DNA from: JAFGVL01 sp031553685
GTDB taxonomy: Bacteria; Bacteroidota; Bacteroidia; Bacteroidales; Paludibacteraceae
DNA length: 56,966 nt
Reading direction: 5' to 3'
NCBI GenBank assembly: GCA_031553685.1
Contig: JAVBLE010000010.1
Location: 1 to 56,966 of the forward strand
The notes beneath the pieces were generated by a model, which did no database searches, was not told the DNA's origin, and saw only the letters and a program-made list of their open reading frames with translations. Shown here in pieces: positions 1-8,477 of this stretch (positions are counted from its first letter, which is position 1; the number at the start of each line of letters is the position of its first letter). A program made the translations under genes and the position numbers.

Positions 1-3000
1 CACCGGATTGACCGTTAAACTCAACACCACGGTACTGTCACAACCTTTGGTAGTTTTTAAATCCAATTGGTGTGCGAATATGCCCAAGGCTGTTTGCACA
101 GGCAGGCTAAATCCGTAGCGGGTATAAGTGCGGTTTTGACAAACGGTATCGGTCAAATTGGTTGTTCTCAAAGGATTTACCTTTAAATTTAAGGTAACAA
201 TACTGTCGCAACCTGCTACCGAAGTCAAAGTGTGTACATAAGTTCCGGTAGTTGTGCGGTCTGCGCCATTAAAGAAATATTTATCACCATCGCAGATTTC
301 TACATTAATCGGAGTTTTGAGAGTGTCGTTCACAGTCAGGTTCAGGGTAACAATACTGTCGCAACCGTGTACAGACTGCAAGTTTTGAGTTTGTGTAATA
401 ACTGTTGCGCTGTTTTGCGCAGGGACATTGAAGTTATACTTGTTATACACAAAGCCTGTGCAGATCTGTTCGTTGATGGTTTGGTTGTAAACCGGATTTA
501 CCGTTAGATTTAATACAACGATACTGTCGCAACCGTTTACTGTTTGAAGATTTTGCTGATAGGAGGTAGTCCCTACTGGTTGGCTTGAAATATTGAACTC
601 GTTTGCATGGTAGCTTTCATTTTCGCATATAGAAGCGTTTATGGTTGTAGTTTTCACCGAATCTACCATCAAGCTCAAAAGAACAATACTGTCACATCCG
701 GTAACCGAAGGGAGTGTTCTTCTATGTGTAAATCTGCCGGCAGTTGTTTGCGCAGGGAGTTTGAAGCCGTTTTCGTTATAAGGTTTATTCTGGCAAACTG
801 AAGCATTGATAAGCGAATTTATTATTGGATTGACAGTTAGAGTCAAAGTAACAATACTGTCGCAATTATTTGAAGTAGTCAGGTTTTGATGATGTACAGA
901 AGTCCCGACAGCTTGGTTTATAATATTAAAATAATTTTGTGTGTAATTTTCTCCTTGACAAATAGAAGCTGTTAAAGCGGTTCTTTTGGTCGGGATAATG
1001 GTTAAATTTAGCGTAATAATGCTGTCGCAGCCATTTGCAGCGGTCAGAGTGTCTTTGTAAGTACCGGTAGCAGACAAGTTTGTTCCATTGAAAAAGAAAC
1101 TTGAACCTTCGCAGATTTGCCGGTTTATGGTTTGATACGCCCTGCCTAATGTTTTTAAGTTTAAGATAACAATACTGTCGCAACCGTTTACTGTTTCTAA
1201 GTTTTGCTGATGAATAGATGTTCCTGCCGATTGATTTGATATATTGAAATTATTTGCAATATAACTTTCATTTTCGCATATAGAAGCGTTTATGGTTGTA
1301 GTTTTCACCGAATCTACCATCAAACTCAAAAGAACAATACTGTCACATCCGGTAACCGAAGTGTGTGTTTCTCTATGTGTAAATCTGCCGGCAGTTGTTT
1401 GCGCAGGGAGGTTGAAGCCGTTTTCGTTATAAGGTTTATTCTGGCAAACTGAAGCATTGATAAGCGAATTTAGTATCGGATTGACGGTTAATGTCAAAGT
1501 AATAATGCTATCACAATTATTGACGGTTTTCAGTTTTTGTTGATGCACAGAAGTTCCAACCGCTGGATTTATAATGTCAAATCCGTTCAGAGTATAATTT
1601 TGACCTTGACAGATGGAAGCGGAATAATTGATTGTCCAAGTCTTATTTACCGTCAGGTTTAATATCACTGTACTGTCACAGCCATAGATTGTTTTTAAAT
1701 CTTTTTGATATTTATATTTTCCTACAGCCGGTTTTGTAAAACTAAATTCATTTGCATTGTAATCTTCGCCTTCGCATAGAGTAACATTTATAGTGTTAAC
1801 TATCACCGGATCGACCGTCAAACTTAGTGTAACAATACTATCACATCCGGTAACCGAAGTGAGCGTTTTTTGATATGTAAATCTGCCTGTGGTTGTTTGC
1901 GCAGGGAGGATGAAGTCGTTGTCGTTATAAGGCTCGTTTTGGCAAACTGAAGCATTGATAAGTGAGTGTATTATCGGATTGACAGTTAGAGTCAAAGTAA
2001 CAATACTATCACAATTGTTTGAAGTAGTCAGGTTTTGATGATGTACAGAAGTCCCGACAGCTTGGTTTATAATATTAAAATAATTTTGTATGTAATTTTC
2101 TCCTTGACAAATAGAAGCTGTTAAAGCGGTTCTTTTGGTTGGGATAATGGTCAAATTCAGCGTAACTATGCTATCACAACCATTTCTGGCGGTTAATGTA
2201 TCTTTATATGTGCCATTGGCTGTCCTGTTTGAACCTTTGAAGAAATAGCTCGACCCTTCGCAAATTTGCCTGTTTAAAGTGGTAGATATTTTTCTAAATA
2301 CATTCAAATTTAAGATAACTGTACTGTCGCAACCCTTTTTGGAAACTAATTTTAAAGAATCTCTCAATGATGTATTTTCCGGTTGGGGAGCAATGATGAA
2401 CCCGTATTTACGGTATACAGTATTCGGACAAACCTGATCGCTAATGATGTTTCTATAAACAGGTCTGACAAAAAGATTAAGCACAATTGTACTGTCACAA
2501 TCTTTTTTAGAAGTAATGGTTAATGTTTTTTGCAGTAATCCACTTATCGTTTGAACGGGCAGATTAAATCCGTTTTTATTGTATGATTTATTCTGGCAAA
2601 TAGTATCATTAAGGGTGATGTTGTAATTTGGTCTTACCAAAAGGTTAATAGAAATAATGCTGTCGCAACCCGATTTTGTTGCAAATCGAAGTGTGTCTAA
2701 GATAGTTCCGGTTGCTTGGGGCGTTTTGTCAAAGCCATGTTTGGTATACCTGGCTCCCAAACAAATAGTATCTTTATAGTTGAAACTGTACTTTGGATTT
2801 ACTTTTAAATTTAGGGTAATGGTAGAGGAACAACCGTTTCGTACAATAGTGCGCGTATGTGTTCCGGTAGTAGGATTGGCGATTGAAAATCCGTTTTTAT
2901 TGTAAGCTTCACCTTCGCAGATAACATCATTAATGGTTTGTCCTGAAGTATTATTTACAATAATTTGCTTGGATACAGTGGTCGCACAACCTCCTCTTTC

Positions 3001-3669
3001 ACCGGTTACGGTTACACTGTAAGTAGTTGTCGAGTTTGGGGTAACTTGCAGGGTAGGAGTAGTAGCTCCGGTATTCCAAAGGTATTTTAGATTGTAATTT
3101 ATTTTTATTTGTGTATTTGTAAACTCACGAATAGGGCGGGCTATAGTATTAATGGTTTTACTATAAAGATTACTGGTAGAGCCGGTAAAAGACAGAGCTA
3201 AGGCAAAAGTTGCTGAATTTTCACTGCTTGTCCAGTAAAAAACATTATTTCTTAAATTAGTTCCTCCATTAGAGGTGAAAATAGGTGATAAAACGCCCGA
3301 AATTCCATATAAAAGACTCATTTGTCCTGCAGAGGGCAGGAACCATTCATTTTTCAAAAGGCTCGCTATATGGCTCGAATTATAGCCAGGGATTGCTAAC
3401 ATGGCTTGTGTGTTAGCTTTTCCATCTTCATACAATGAAAATGAAGTTGTTGTAACATTTGGAATGGAAGCATCTACATTATATGGTCCCCAAGTGGCTG
3501 GACCAATATCATTCAATGCCGCCATCAATCCTCCGCTTCCATCCGGTTTTACAAAAAACACAACACCTTTACTCCCATCAGGATTGGTTATTACATCTCC
3601 TACCTGATAAGTTTGAGCAAAAGTTAAAGATTTGAATAATAATAATATGAATAATATTTTATATTTCAT
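1..3669 (-). CDS. Giant repeat adhesin, DUF1566-like N-terminus (3' end outside window)
   Basis: Open frame from the ATG at 3669 to the left edge, 1223 codons read codon by codon without a stop; the C-terminus lies outside the window. A signal peptide (MKYKILFILLLFKSLTFAQ) is followed by a DUF1566-like domain (about residues 20-185: VGDVITNPDGSKGVVFFV, WFLPSAGQMSLLYG, FYWTSSENS). Next comes a short PKD/Ig-like stretch, then about 18 repeats of 50-58 residues with the pattern NDTICxGxxYxxxGF ... GCDSIVTLNLTVNP. It is a paralogue of the gene at 6178-8475, which has about eight repeats and a type B T9SS domain, so such a domain is expected past the left edge. It starts 33 bp after the preceding stop and is probably cotranscribed. 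A cell-surface adhesin role is inferred from architecture. Confidence 0.85.
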   Translation of the reverse strand, partial: MKYKILFILLLFKSLTFAQTYQVGDVITNPDGSKGVVFFVKPDGSGGLMAALNDIGPATWGPYNVDASIPNVTTTSFSLYEDGKANTQAMLAIPGYNSSHIASLLKNEWFLPSAGQMSLLYGISGVLSPIFTSNGGTNLRNNVFYWTSSENSATFALALSFTGSTSNLYSKTINTIARPIREFTNTQIKINYNLKYLWNTGATTPTLQVTPNSTTTYSVTVTGERGGCATTVSKQIIVNNTSGQTINDVICEGEAYNKNGFSIANPTTGTHTRTIVRNGCSSTITLNLKVNPKYSFNYKDTICLGARYTKHGFDKTPQATGTILDTLRFATKSGCDSIISINLLVRPNYNITLNDTICQNKSYNKNGFNLPVQTISGLLQKTLTITSKKDCDSTIVLNLFVRPVYRNIISDQVCPNTVYRKYGFIIAPQPENTSLRDSLKLVSKKGCDSTVILNLNVFRKISTTLNRQICEGSSYFFKGSNRTANGTYKDTLTARNGCDSIVTLNLTIIPTKRTALTASICQGENYIQNYFNIINQAVGTSVHHQNLTTSNNCDSIVTLTLTVNPIIHSLINASVCQNEPYNDNDFILPAQTTTGRFTYQKTLTSVTGCDSIVTLSLTVDPVIVNTINVTLCEGEDYNANEFSFTKPAVGKYKYQKDLKTIYGCDSTVILNLTVNKTWTINYSASICQGQNYTLNGFDIINPAVGTSVHQQKLKTVNNCDSIITLTLTVNPILNSLINASVCQNKPYNENGFNLPAQTTAGRFTHRETHTSVTGCDSIVLLSLMVDSVKTTTINASICENESYIANNFNISNQSAGTSIHQQNLETVNGCDSIVILNLKTLGRAYQTINRQICEGSSFFFNGTNLSATGTYKDTLTAANGCDSIITLNLTIIPTKRTALTASICQGENYTQNYFNIINQAVGTSVHHQNLTTSNNCDSIVTLTLTVNPIINSLINASVCQNKPYNENGFKLPAQTTAGRFTHRRTLPSVTGCDSIVLLSLMVDSVKTTTINASICENESYHANEFNISSQPVGTTSYQQNLQTVNGCDSIVVLNLTVNPVYNQTINEQICTGFVYNKYNFNVPAQNSATVITQTQNLQSVHGCDSIVTLNLTVNDTLKTPINVEICDGDKYFFNGADRTTTGTYVHTLTSVAGCDSIVTLNLKVNPLRTTNLTDTVCQNRTYTRYGFSLPVQTALGIFAHQLDLKTTKGCDSTVVLSLTVNPV

Positions 3670-3702
3670 TATTTGTATTTACACGAAAACAGTATTGTGT
3701 CT

Positions 3703-6012
3703 TTAGAAATTAATCATAGCTCTTACATAAGCATTATTCGTTTTTATAATTTGAGCTATTTCACCGGTAGAAAGTAACATCCAGGCATTATCAGATGATG
3801 CCTCTGTACTTGACCAATAACTCGCATTTGCTACTGCATTACCACCAACAAGAGCTAATGAAGAATTAATGATATCTTTTAGTCCAAGCATTAACCGAAG
3901 CTGACCGATAGAGGGTAAATACCACTTTTGAGGAAAATTTACACTCGAAGCTGCCGGATATATGTAAGAAGAAAAAAGCATAGATCGTATTGTTTGGGTA
4001 TTGGTATAACCATTTAAATCGGTGAGTGCTTGGTCGTTGGCGGTATAATTTGTTAAGCCGGGAATGTCCTGCCTCCAGCCAGCTTGAGATATTGCACTCC
4101 ATGCGACAGCTGTCGTAGCAGCGTTTTTCAAAGCTACTGCCCAACCATGTTCTCCGGTATTATCTACATAGCTTACAATACCTGCTGCTGTTTTTCCGCT
4201 AGATTTGAGATCGGATGGTTTTACAATACTTTCATCTGTACAATAAATATCGCCTACAGCAATTTTAGGAGGAGTTACAATTACAGTACCTCCACCATTA
4301 TCTACAACATACAAAGTAATTTGCTTTGGCGAGCATAAAATACTGTCGCTGGCTACAATTTTTACGGTAGGGGTTTCATAAGTATAAAGGCTTAGGATAA
4401 CTGTACTGTCACAGCCCAACTTGGTTTGTTCGTTTTTTTCTAAAACCTGAAGTCCTACTGTATTTTGTATTCCAAGATTAAATCCATATTTATTATATGT
4501 TTGTCCGGTGCAAACACTATCGGTCAATTGTATATTGTATGTTGCCCTGGGCTTTACCGCTAATGACACAGTCGAAATTCCACAACCGCTCTGACCTTTC
4601 AAAACAACATTCCCAGGTGTGTTGTTGGTAAAATACACCGAGATTTGACTTGTATTTGCACCACTGACAATAACAGCGTTTGATGGAACCACCCAACTGA
4701 AAGAAATCATGTTGTTGGCTCCGCTAAAAGAATAGGAATAAACAGATGGTTCGTATGCACAAGGGCTTGTGTTTCCAGTAACAACAGGCATTTTCAACGC
4801 TTCGTTCACCGTTAAATTCAAACAGAGAATACTGTCGCAACCGGTAACTTTGGACTTATACCATAAAGTATCTCGATATACTCCAACAGCCGGATTTTGT
4901 ATGTTAAATCCTTTATCGACATAACTTGCGCCTTCGCAAATAGAAACATCTATGGGATAGAATTTTCGTTTGACGGTAAGGGTTAAAGTAGCCGTGAGGT
5001 TGCTTGTGCAATTCCTGAGGTCGAGAAATGTATTGTAGTAACTAAAAGTGCCCGGTTCGTTTTGTACCGGTAGGTCAAAATATTGGTTCGGGTACGATGC
5101 TCCTTGACAAATTGTATCCTTAATATCCGTTTCTGAGGGCAACATGGCTGTTGCCGTAGCGGTCAATTTAAACTGGCAACCTGTGGCAGAGGTGATAAGA
5201 CACCAAAGATTCATATTGCCGCCGGTAATATTTCGGGTAGTTGTCCGGGTTGTATTTCCATTGTCCCAGAGGTAAGAAACAAAATTATCCGGAGCTTGGA
5301 CTGTGAAAGTTGTGCCGTCACATTGAGCCAAAGCTAATTTGTTGGGAATACACGAGGCGGTAAAATATGCGTATCCATAATGAGCGCCCAAAGTACAGTC
5401 GTAAGTGATAAATTGAACTTGCACTTCTTGCCCGATAAATGAGGTCATGTCTAACCCGACATTTGTCCAATTGCGCCAATGAACAGGCACTCCGGTTCTG
5501 GGGGTATATGTCTGAAATCCATCTATATTTGTTGCAGATGACACATCATACAAGGAACAGTCTTCAATCAAATTCCCGTTTTTATCGCTGATACGCATTA
5601 TAAAACGAGGCTGTTGAACTTTGGTATGGCTTGGATCCTGAAATACTACGGCAAACTTTACCAATAAAACCGGATTGTTTGCATCTACAATAAAATGGTA
5701 AGTAAGAGCTTCGGCTTCAGCATTGACTTGCTGGTTACCTAATTTAACCACTCGGCTTTCGCCCGGAGGTAAAAAACTTAGTCCACCTCCGGTATTAGGG
5801 TCTGTGCCTTGTGTTGTAATAACCTGATGTCTGGTGCTGACAATTCCCGAACTAAGAAAAGGATTACTTGTTTTTCCGTAAAAAGCTTCGGTATAAGAGG
5901 CGGTGATATTAGTAAAGTCAGGGCAGGAAGGATATACTGAATATGCCTGAGCATTACTCAATGTAAAGAAAGAGAAAAATATGTATGATAAAAATATGTA
6001 TATATGTTTCAT
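3703..6012 (-). CDS. Secreted protein with N-terminal beta domain and C-terminal DUF1566-like domain (cassette 2, first gene)
   Basis: 769 aa from the ATG at 6012. An in-frame TTG six bases upstream is possible, but MKHIYIFLSYIFFSFF gives a clean signal peptide and GAGGAAA lies about 8 nt upstream of the ATG. Residues ~25-228 form a conserved block (CPDFTNITASYTEAFYG, RFIMRISDKNGNLIEDC, VQVQFITYDC, YAYFTASCIPNK) that looks like an extracellular beta-sandwich; its ligand is unknown. Then follow Cys repeats of the NDTICQGASYP/GCDSTVILSL type, a PKD-like segment, and a C-terminal DUF1566-like domain (~585-769: WYLPSIGQLRLMLG, YWSSTEASSDNAW). There is no T9SS sorting domain. It is a close paralogue of the gene at 8478-10772, and the next gene starts 33 bp downstream. 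Function unknown; surface adhesion or ligand binding is inferred. Confidence 0.85.
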   Translation of the reverse strand: MKHIYIFLSYIFFSFFTLSNAQAYSVYPSCPDFTNITASYTEAFYGKTSNPFLSSGIVSTRHQVITTQGTDPNTGGGLSFLPPGESRVVKLGNQQVNAEAEALTYHFIVDANNPVLLVKFAVVFQDPSHTKVQQPRFIMRISDKNGNLIEDCSLYDVSSATNIDGFQTYTPRTGVPVHWRNWTNVGLDMTSFIGQEVQVQFITYDCTLGAHYGYAYFTASCIPNKLALAQCDGTTFTVQAPDNFVSYLWDNGNTTRTTTRNITGGNMNLWCLITSATGCQFKLTATATAMLPSETDIKDTICQGASYPNQYFDLPVQNEPGTFSYYNTFLDLRNCTSNLTATLTLTVKRKFYPIDVSICEGASYVDKGFNIQNPAVGVYRDTLWYKSKVTGCDSILCLNLTVNEALKMPVVTGNTSPCAYEPSVYSYSFSGANNMISFSWVVPSNAVIVSGANTSQISVYFTNNTPGNVVLKGQSGCGISTVSLAVKPRATYNIQLTDSVCTGQTYNKYGFNLGIQNTVGLQVLEKNEQTKLGCDSTVILSLYTYETPTVKIVASDSILCSPKQITLYVVDNGGGTVIVTPPKIAVGDIYCTDESIVKPSDLKSSGKTAAGIVSYVDNTGEHGWAVALKNAATTAVAWSAISQAGWRQDIPGLTNYTANDQALTDLNGYTNTQTIRSMLFSSYIYPAASSVNFPQKWYLPSIGQLRLMLGLKDIINSSLALVGGNAVANASYWSSTEASSDNAWMLLSTGEIAQIIKTNNAYVRAMINF

Positions 6013-6044
6013 TGTCAAAATTTCCTCATGATTGAAAATTTATG

Positions 6045-6052
6045 CAAAAGTA
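6045..6052 (-). promoter_or_regulatory. -7 box upstream of cassette 2
   Basis: The minus strand reads TACTTTTG, a full match to the Bacteroidota -7 consensus TAnnTTTG, ending 32 bases before the ATG at 6012. No clear -33 TTG lies at the usual spacing. It suggests that the second cassette has its own promoter in the 165-bp gap. Confidence 0.5.
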
Positions 6053-6177
6053 TAAAAAAAAACAGAAACCTAAAGGAATATGCCGTTGGTTAACAGCATG
6101 GAAGCAATAATCCGAATAAATCAGGATTTAAAGTACTGATTTGTAGGTATCACATTGAATAGTTAAATAAATATAAA

Positions 6178-8475
6178 TTATCTTTTTAGATTAAAATGTC
6201 CTGCGATTCGATTTCCATTTCTGTTTCTTAGGACAATAACATACCAATAGTCGGTAGAAACCACCGGTTTCCCACGATAGAACCCATCCCAGCCTGCAAA
6301 GTTATTATCCCAGCGGGCAAGCAATTTTCCGTAACGGTCGTAAATTTCGAGTGTGTAATCATAGCATTCGATATTCTTTACCAGCCATTTATCATGCATG
6401 CCGTCGCCATTGGGCGTAAAATATTCATCCGGTTCAATCGGGTCGCAATCTGTATATTTGATAACCGAAGTAATTGTACTGTCGCAGCCGGATGACGAAA
6501 TATAAGTGTTCACAACAATGCCCGGCTGGCTGTAATTAAAACCGTCAATAATAATTGACTGCCCCTTTTTGATAAATACATCAGTTGTTGTCGTGTAAAT
6601 TTTATTTACAGTTAAGTTTAAAATAACAGTGCTGTCGCATCCGAATTCAGTATATAGCTCTTGTTGATACTTCGTAGTGCCAATAATATTTTGAGGTGGC
6701 AAATTGAAGCCATCTTTATTATAAGATTGATTTTGACAGATAGCTTCATCAAAAACAGTTTGTTTGGAGACACAGTTAGGGTCTTTTTCATTTACATGCA
6801 GGTGCAAAGTAACAATGCTATCGCAGTTGTAAATGGTTTTCAGTGGTGTTGTTTTGGTATAATCGCCGGCAGTATGTTGAATGGGGAAATTAAAACCATT
6901 TTTATTATATCCATTATTCACATAAATCGTATCATACAATATTGTTTGTCTTACAGGATATACAGTCAAGTTTAGCGTAATAATGCTGTCGCATCCACCG
7001 GCAGCAGCAAGAGTATCTTTATAAATGCCGCTGACAGTAAGGTTTTTTCCTTTGAAGTAATAACTGCTACCTTCACACAATTGTTCGTTCAGTATGGTCG
7101 AAATTTGATGGGTAACTTTTAGATTTAATATTACAATACTGTCACACAAGGCTTTTGTCTTCAAATATTTTGTCTCTGTAACTAAAGAATTTTCCGGTTG
7201 AGGAGCAATATTGAAATTGTATTTCAGATAAGCTTTATCCGGGCAAACCTGATCGCTAATAATAATATTATAGGTTGGTTTTACAAATAAATTCAACACG
7301 ATAATACTGTCACAACCCTTATGCGAAGTCAATCGCAGGGTTTGTGGATGCAAGCCCGCAACTGTTTGTACGGGCAGGTTGAATCCATGCTTGTTATAAT
7401 TCTGGTTTTGACAGATCGTATCATTAATTGTCTGTGTGTAAGTTGGCAAAACAAAAAGATCGACTGTAATCAGGCTATCGCATCCATGCTTGGTGTTATA
7501 ATGGAATATTTGTGTGTAGTTACCTGTTTGATAAGGAGTAATGTTAAATCCGTTTTGGATGTAAGTTTCACCCAGACAGATTGTGTCTTTTATGTTTTTT
7601 TGATAGGTTGGATTTACCGTTAAATTTAATGTAACTATAGCCGAACATCCCCCTTGAGTAACCGTTTGTGTATAAGTGCCGGTTGTCGTTTCCGAAAAAC
7701 CATGTTTATTATAAACCTCGCCTTCACAAATTGTATCATTAATAATCTGTCCGGCAGCATTATTTGCAATAATTGTTTTAGAAATAGTTACAGAACAACC
7801 GGCCGATGTAGTTGCAGTAACAGTATATGTGGTTGTCGTGTCGGGGCTTACGCGAATAAAAGGTTCAATGCTGCCTGTATTCCAATTGTAAGTAAGCGTT
7901 GTGTCATAATCGATTTTTTGTGTGGTGAAATCCCGGATAGCCCGAACAGCATATTGGCTGGTTTTATAGTCTAAATAAGCAACTCCATTTGCCCCCATAA
8001 AAATACTCATATCCGACGAAAACTCACAACTTGTCCAATACGCATTATTCAGCATACTGCCGCCGTTAGTCACCAAAACAGGCGAAACAACTCCAGCCAT
8101 ACCATATAAAACATTCATTTGAGACACGCTTGGCAAATACCAACTATTTTTAAAATCGACAAAGCTGGCTGCATATCCGGTTCCGCTTCCCTGATGGTCT
8201 AATATTTTTTTTGTATTGGAATATCCCTCATAATCAAAAAACGAATGATACGAATTAATATCTTGCAAATTGGGTACATTGTCATTCAAAGTTCCCCATG
8301 TACAACCATTTGTAGCGTCGTTCAAAGCCACCATGCCTCCGCCGCTTCCATCCGGATTTACATAAAATACCACCCCTTTGCTTCCGTCCGGATTGGTTAT
8401 CACATCACCAACCCGATAACTTTGAGCGAAGGTTACCGTTGCCAAAAATAATATGAACAGCAGTTTGTATCTCAT
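6178..8475 (-). CDS. Repeat adhesin with DUF1566-like N-terminus and type B T9SS domain (cassette 1, second gene)
   Basis: 765 aa, ATG at 8475. Signal peptide (MRYKLLFILFLATVTFAQ), then a DUF1566-like domain (~18-182: VGDVITNPDGSKGVVFYV, WYLPSVSQMNVLYG, YWTSCEFSS). About eight repeats follow, marked by NDTICxxxxYxxxGFN and GCDSxxxLNLxV. The last ~95 residues are a gliding-motility-associated C-terminal domain of the CHU_C/TIGR04131 type (YFTPNGDGMHDKWLVKNIEC, YDRYGKLLARWDN, GWDGFYRGKPV). In Bacteroidota this domain directs T9SS export and surface display, as in SprB. The start is 2 bp after the upstream stop, so the two genes are almost certainly cotranscribed. A surface adhesin is the best reading; the ligand is unknown. 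Confidence 0.9.
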   Translation of the reverse strand: MRYKLLFILFLATVTFAQSYRVGDVITNPDGSKGVVFYVNPDGSGGGMVALNDATNGCTWGTLNDNVPNLQDINSYHSFFDYEGYSNTKKILDHQGSGTGYAASFVDFKNSWYLPSVSQMNVLYGMAGVVSPVLVTNGGSMLNNAYWTSCEFSSDMSIFMGANGVAYLDYKTSQYAVRAIRDFTTQKIDYDTTLTYNWNTGSIEPFIRVSPDTTTTYTVTATTSAGCSVTISKTIIANNAAGQIINDTICEGEVYNKHGFSETTTGTYTQTVTQGGCSAIVTLNLTVNPTYQKNIKDTICLGETYIQNGFNITPYQTGNYTQIFHYNTKHGCDSLITVDLFVLPTYTQTINDTICQNQNYNKHGFNLPVQTVAGLHPQTLRLTSHKGCDSIIVLNLFVKPTYNIIISDQVCPDKAYLKYNFNIAPQPENSLVTETKYLKTKALCDSIVILNLKVTHQISTILNEQLCEGSSYYFKGKNLTVSGIYKDTLAAAGGCDSIITLNLTVYPVRQTILYDTIYVNNGYNKNGFNFPIQHTAGDYTKTTPLKTIYNCDSIVTLHLHVNEKDPNCVSKQTVFDEAICQNQSYNKDGFNLPPQNIIGTTKYQQELYTEFGCDSTVILNLTVNKIYTTTTDVFIKKGQSIIIDGFNYSQPGIVVNTYISSSGCDSTITSVIKYTDCDPIEPDEYFTPNGDGMHDKWLVKNIECYDYTLEIYDRYGKLLARWDNNFAGWDGFYRGKPVVSTDYWYVIVLRNRNGNRIAGHFNLKR

Positions 8476-8477
8476 GA

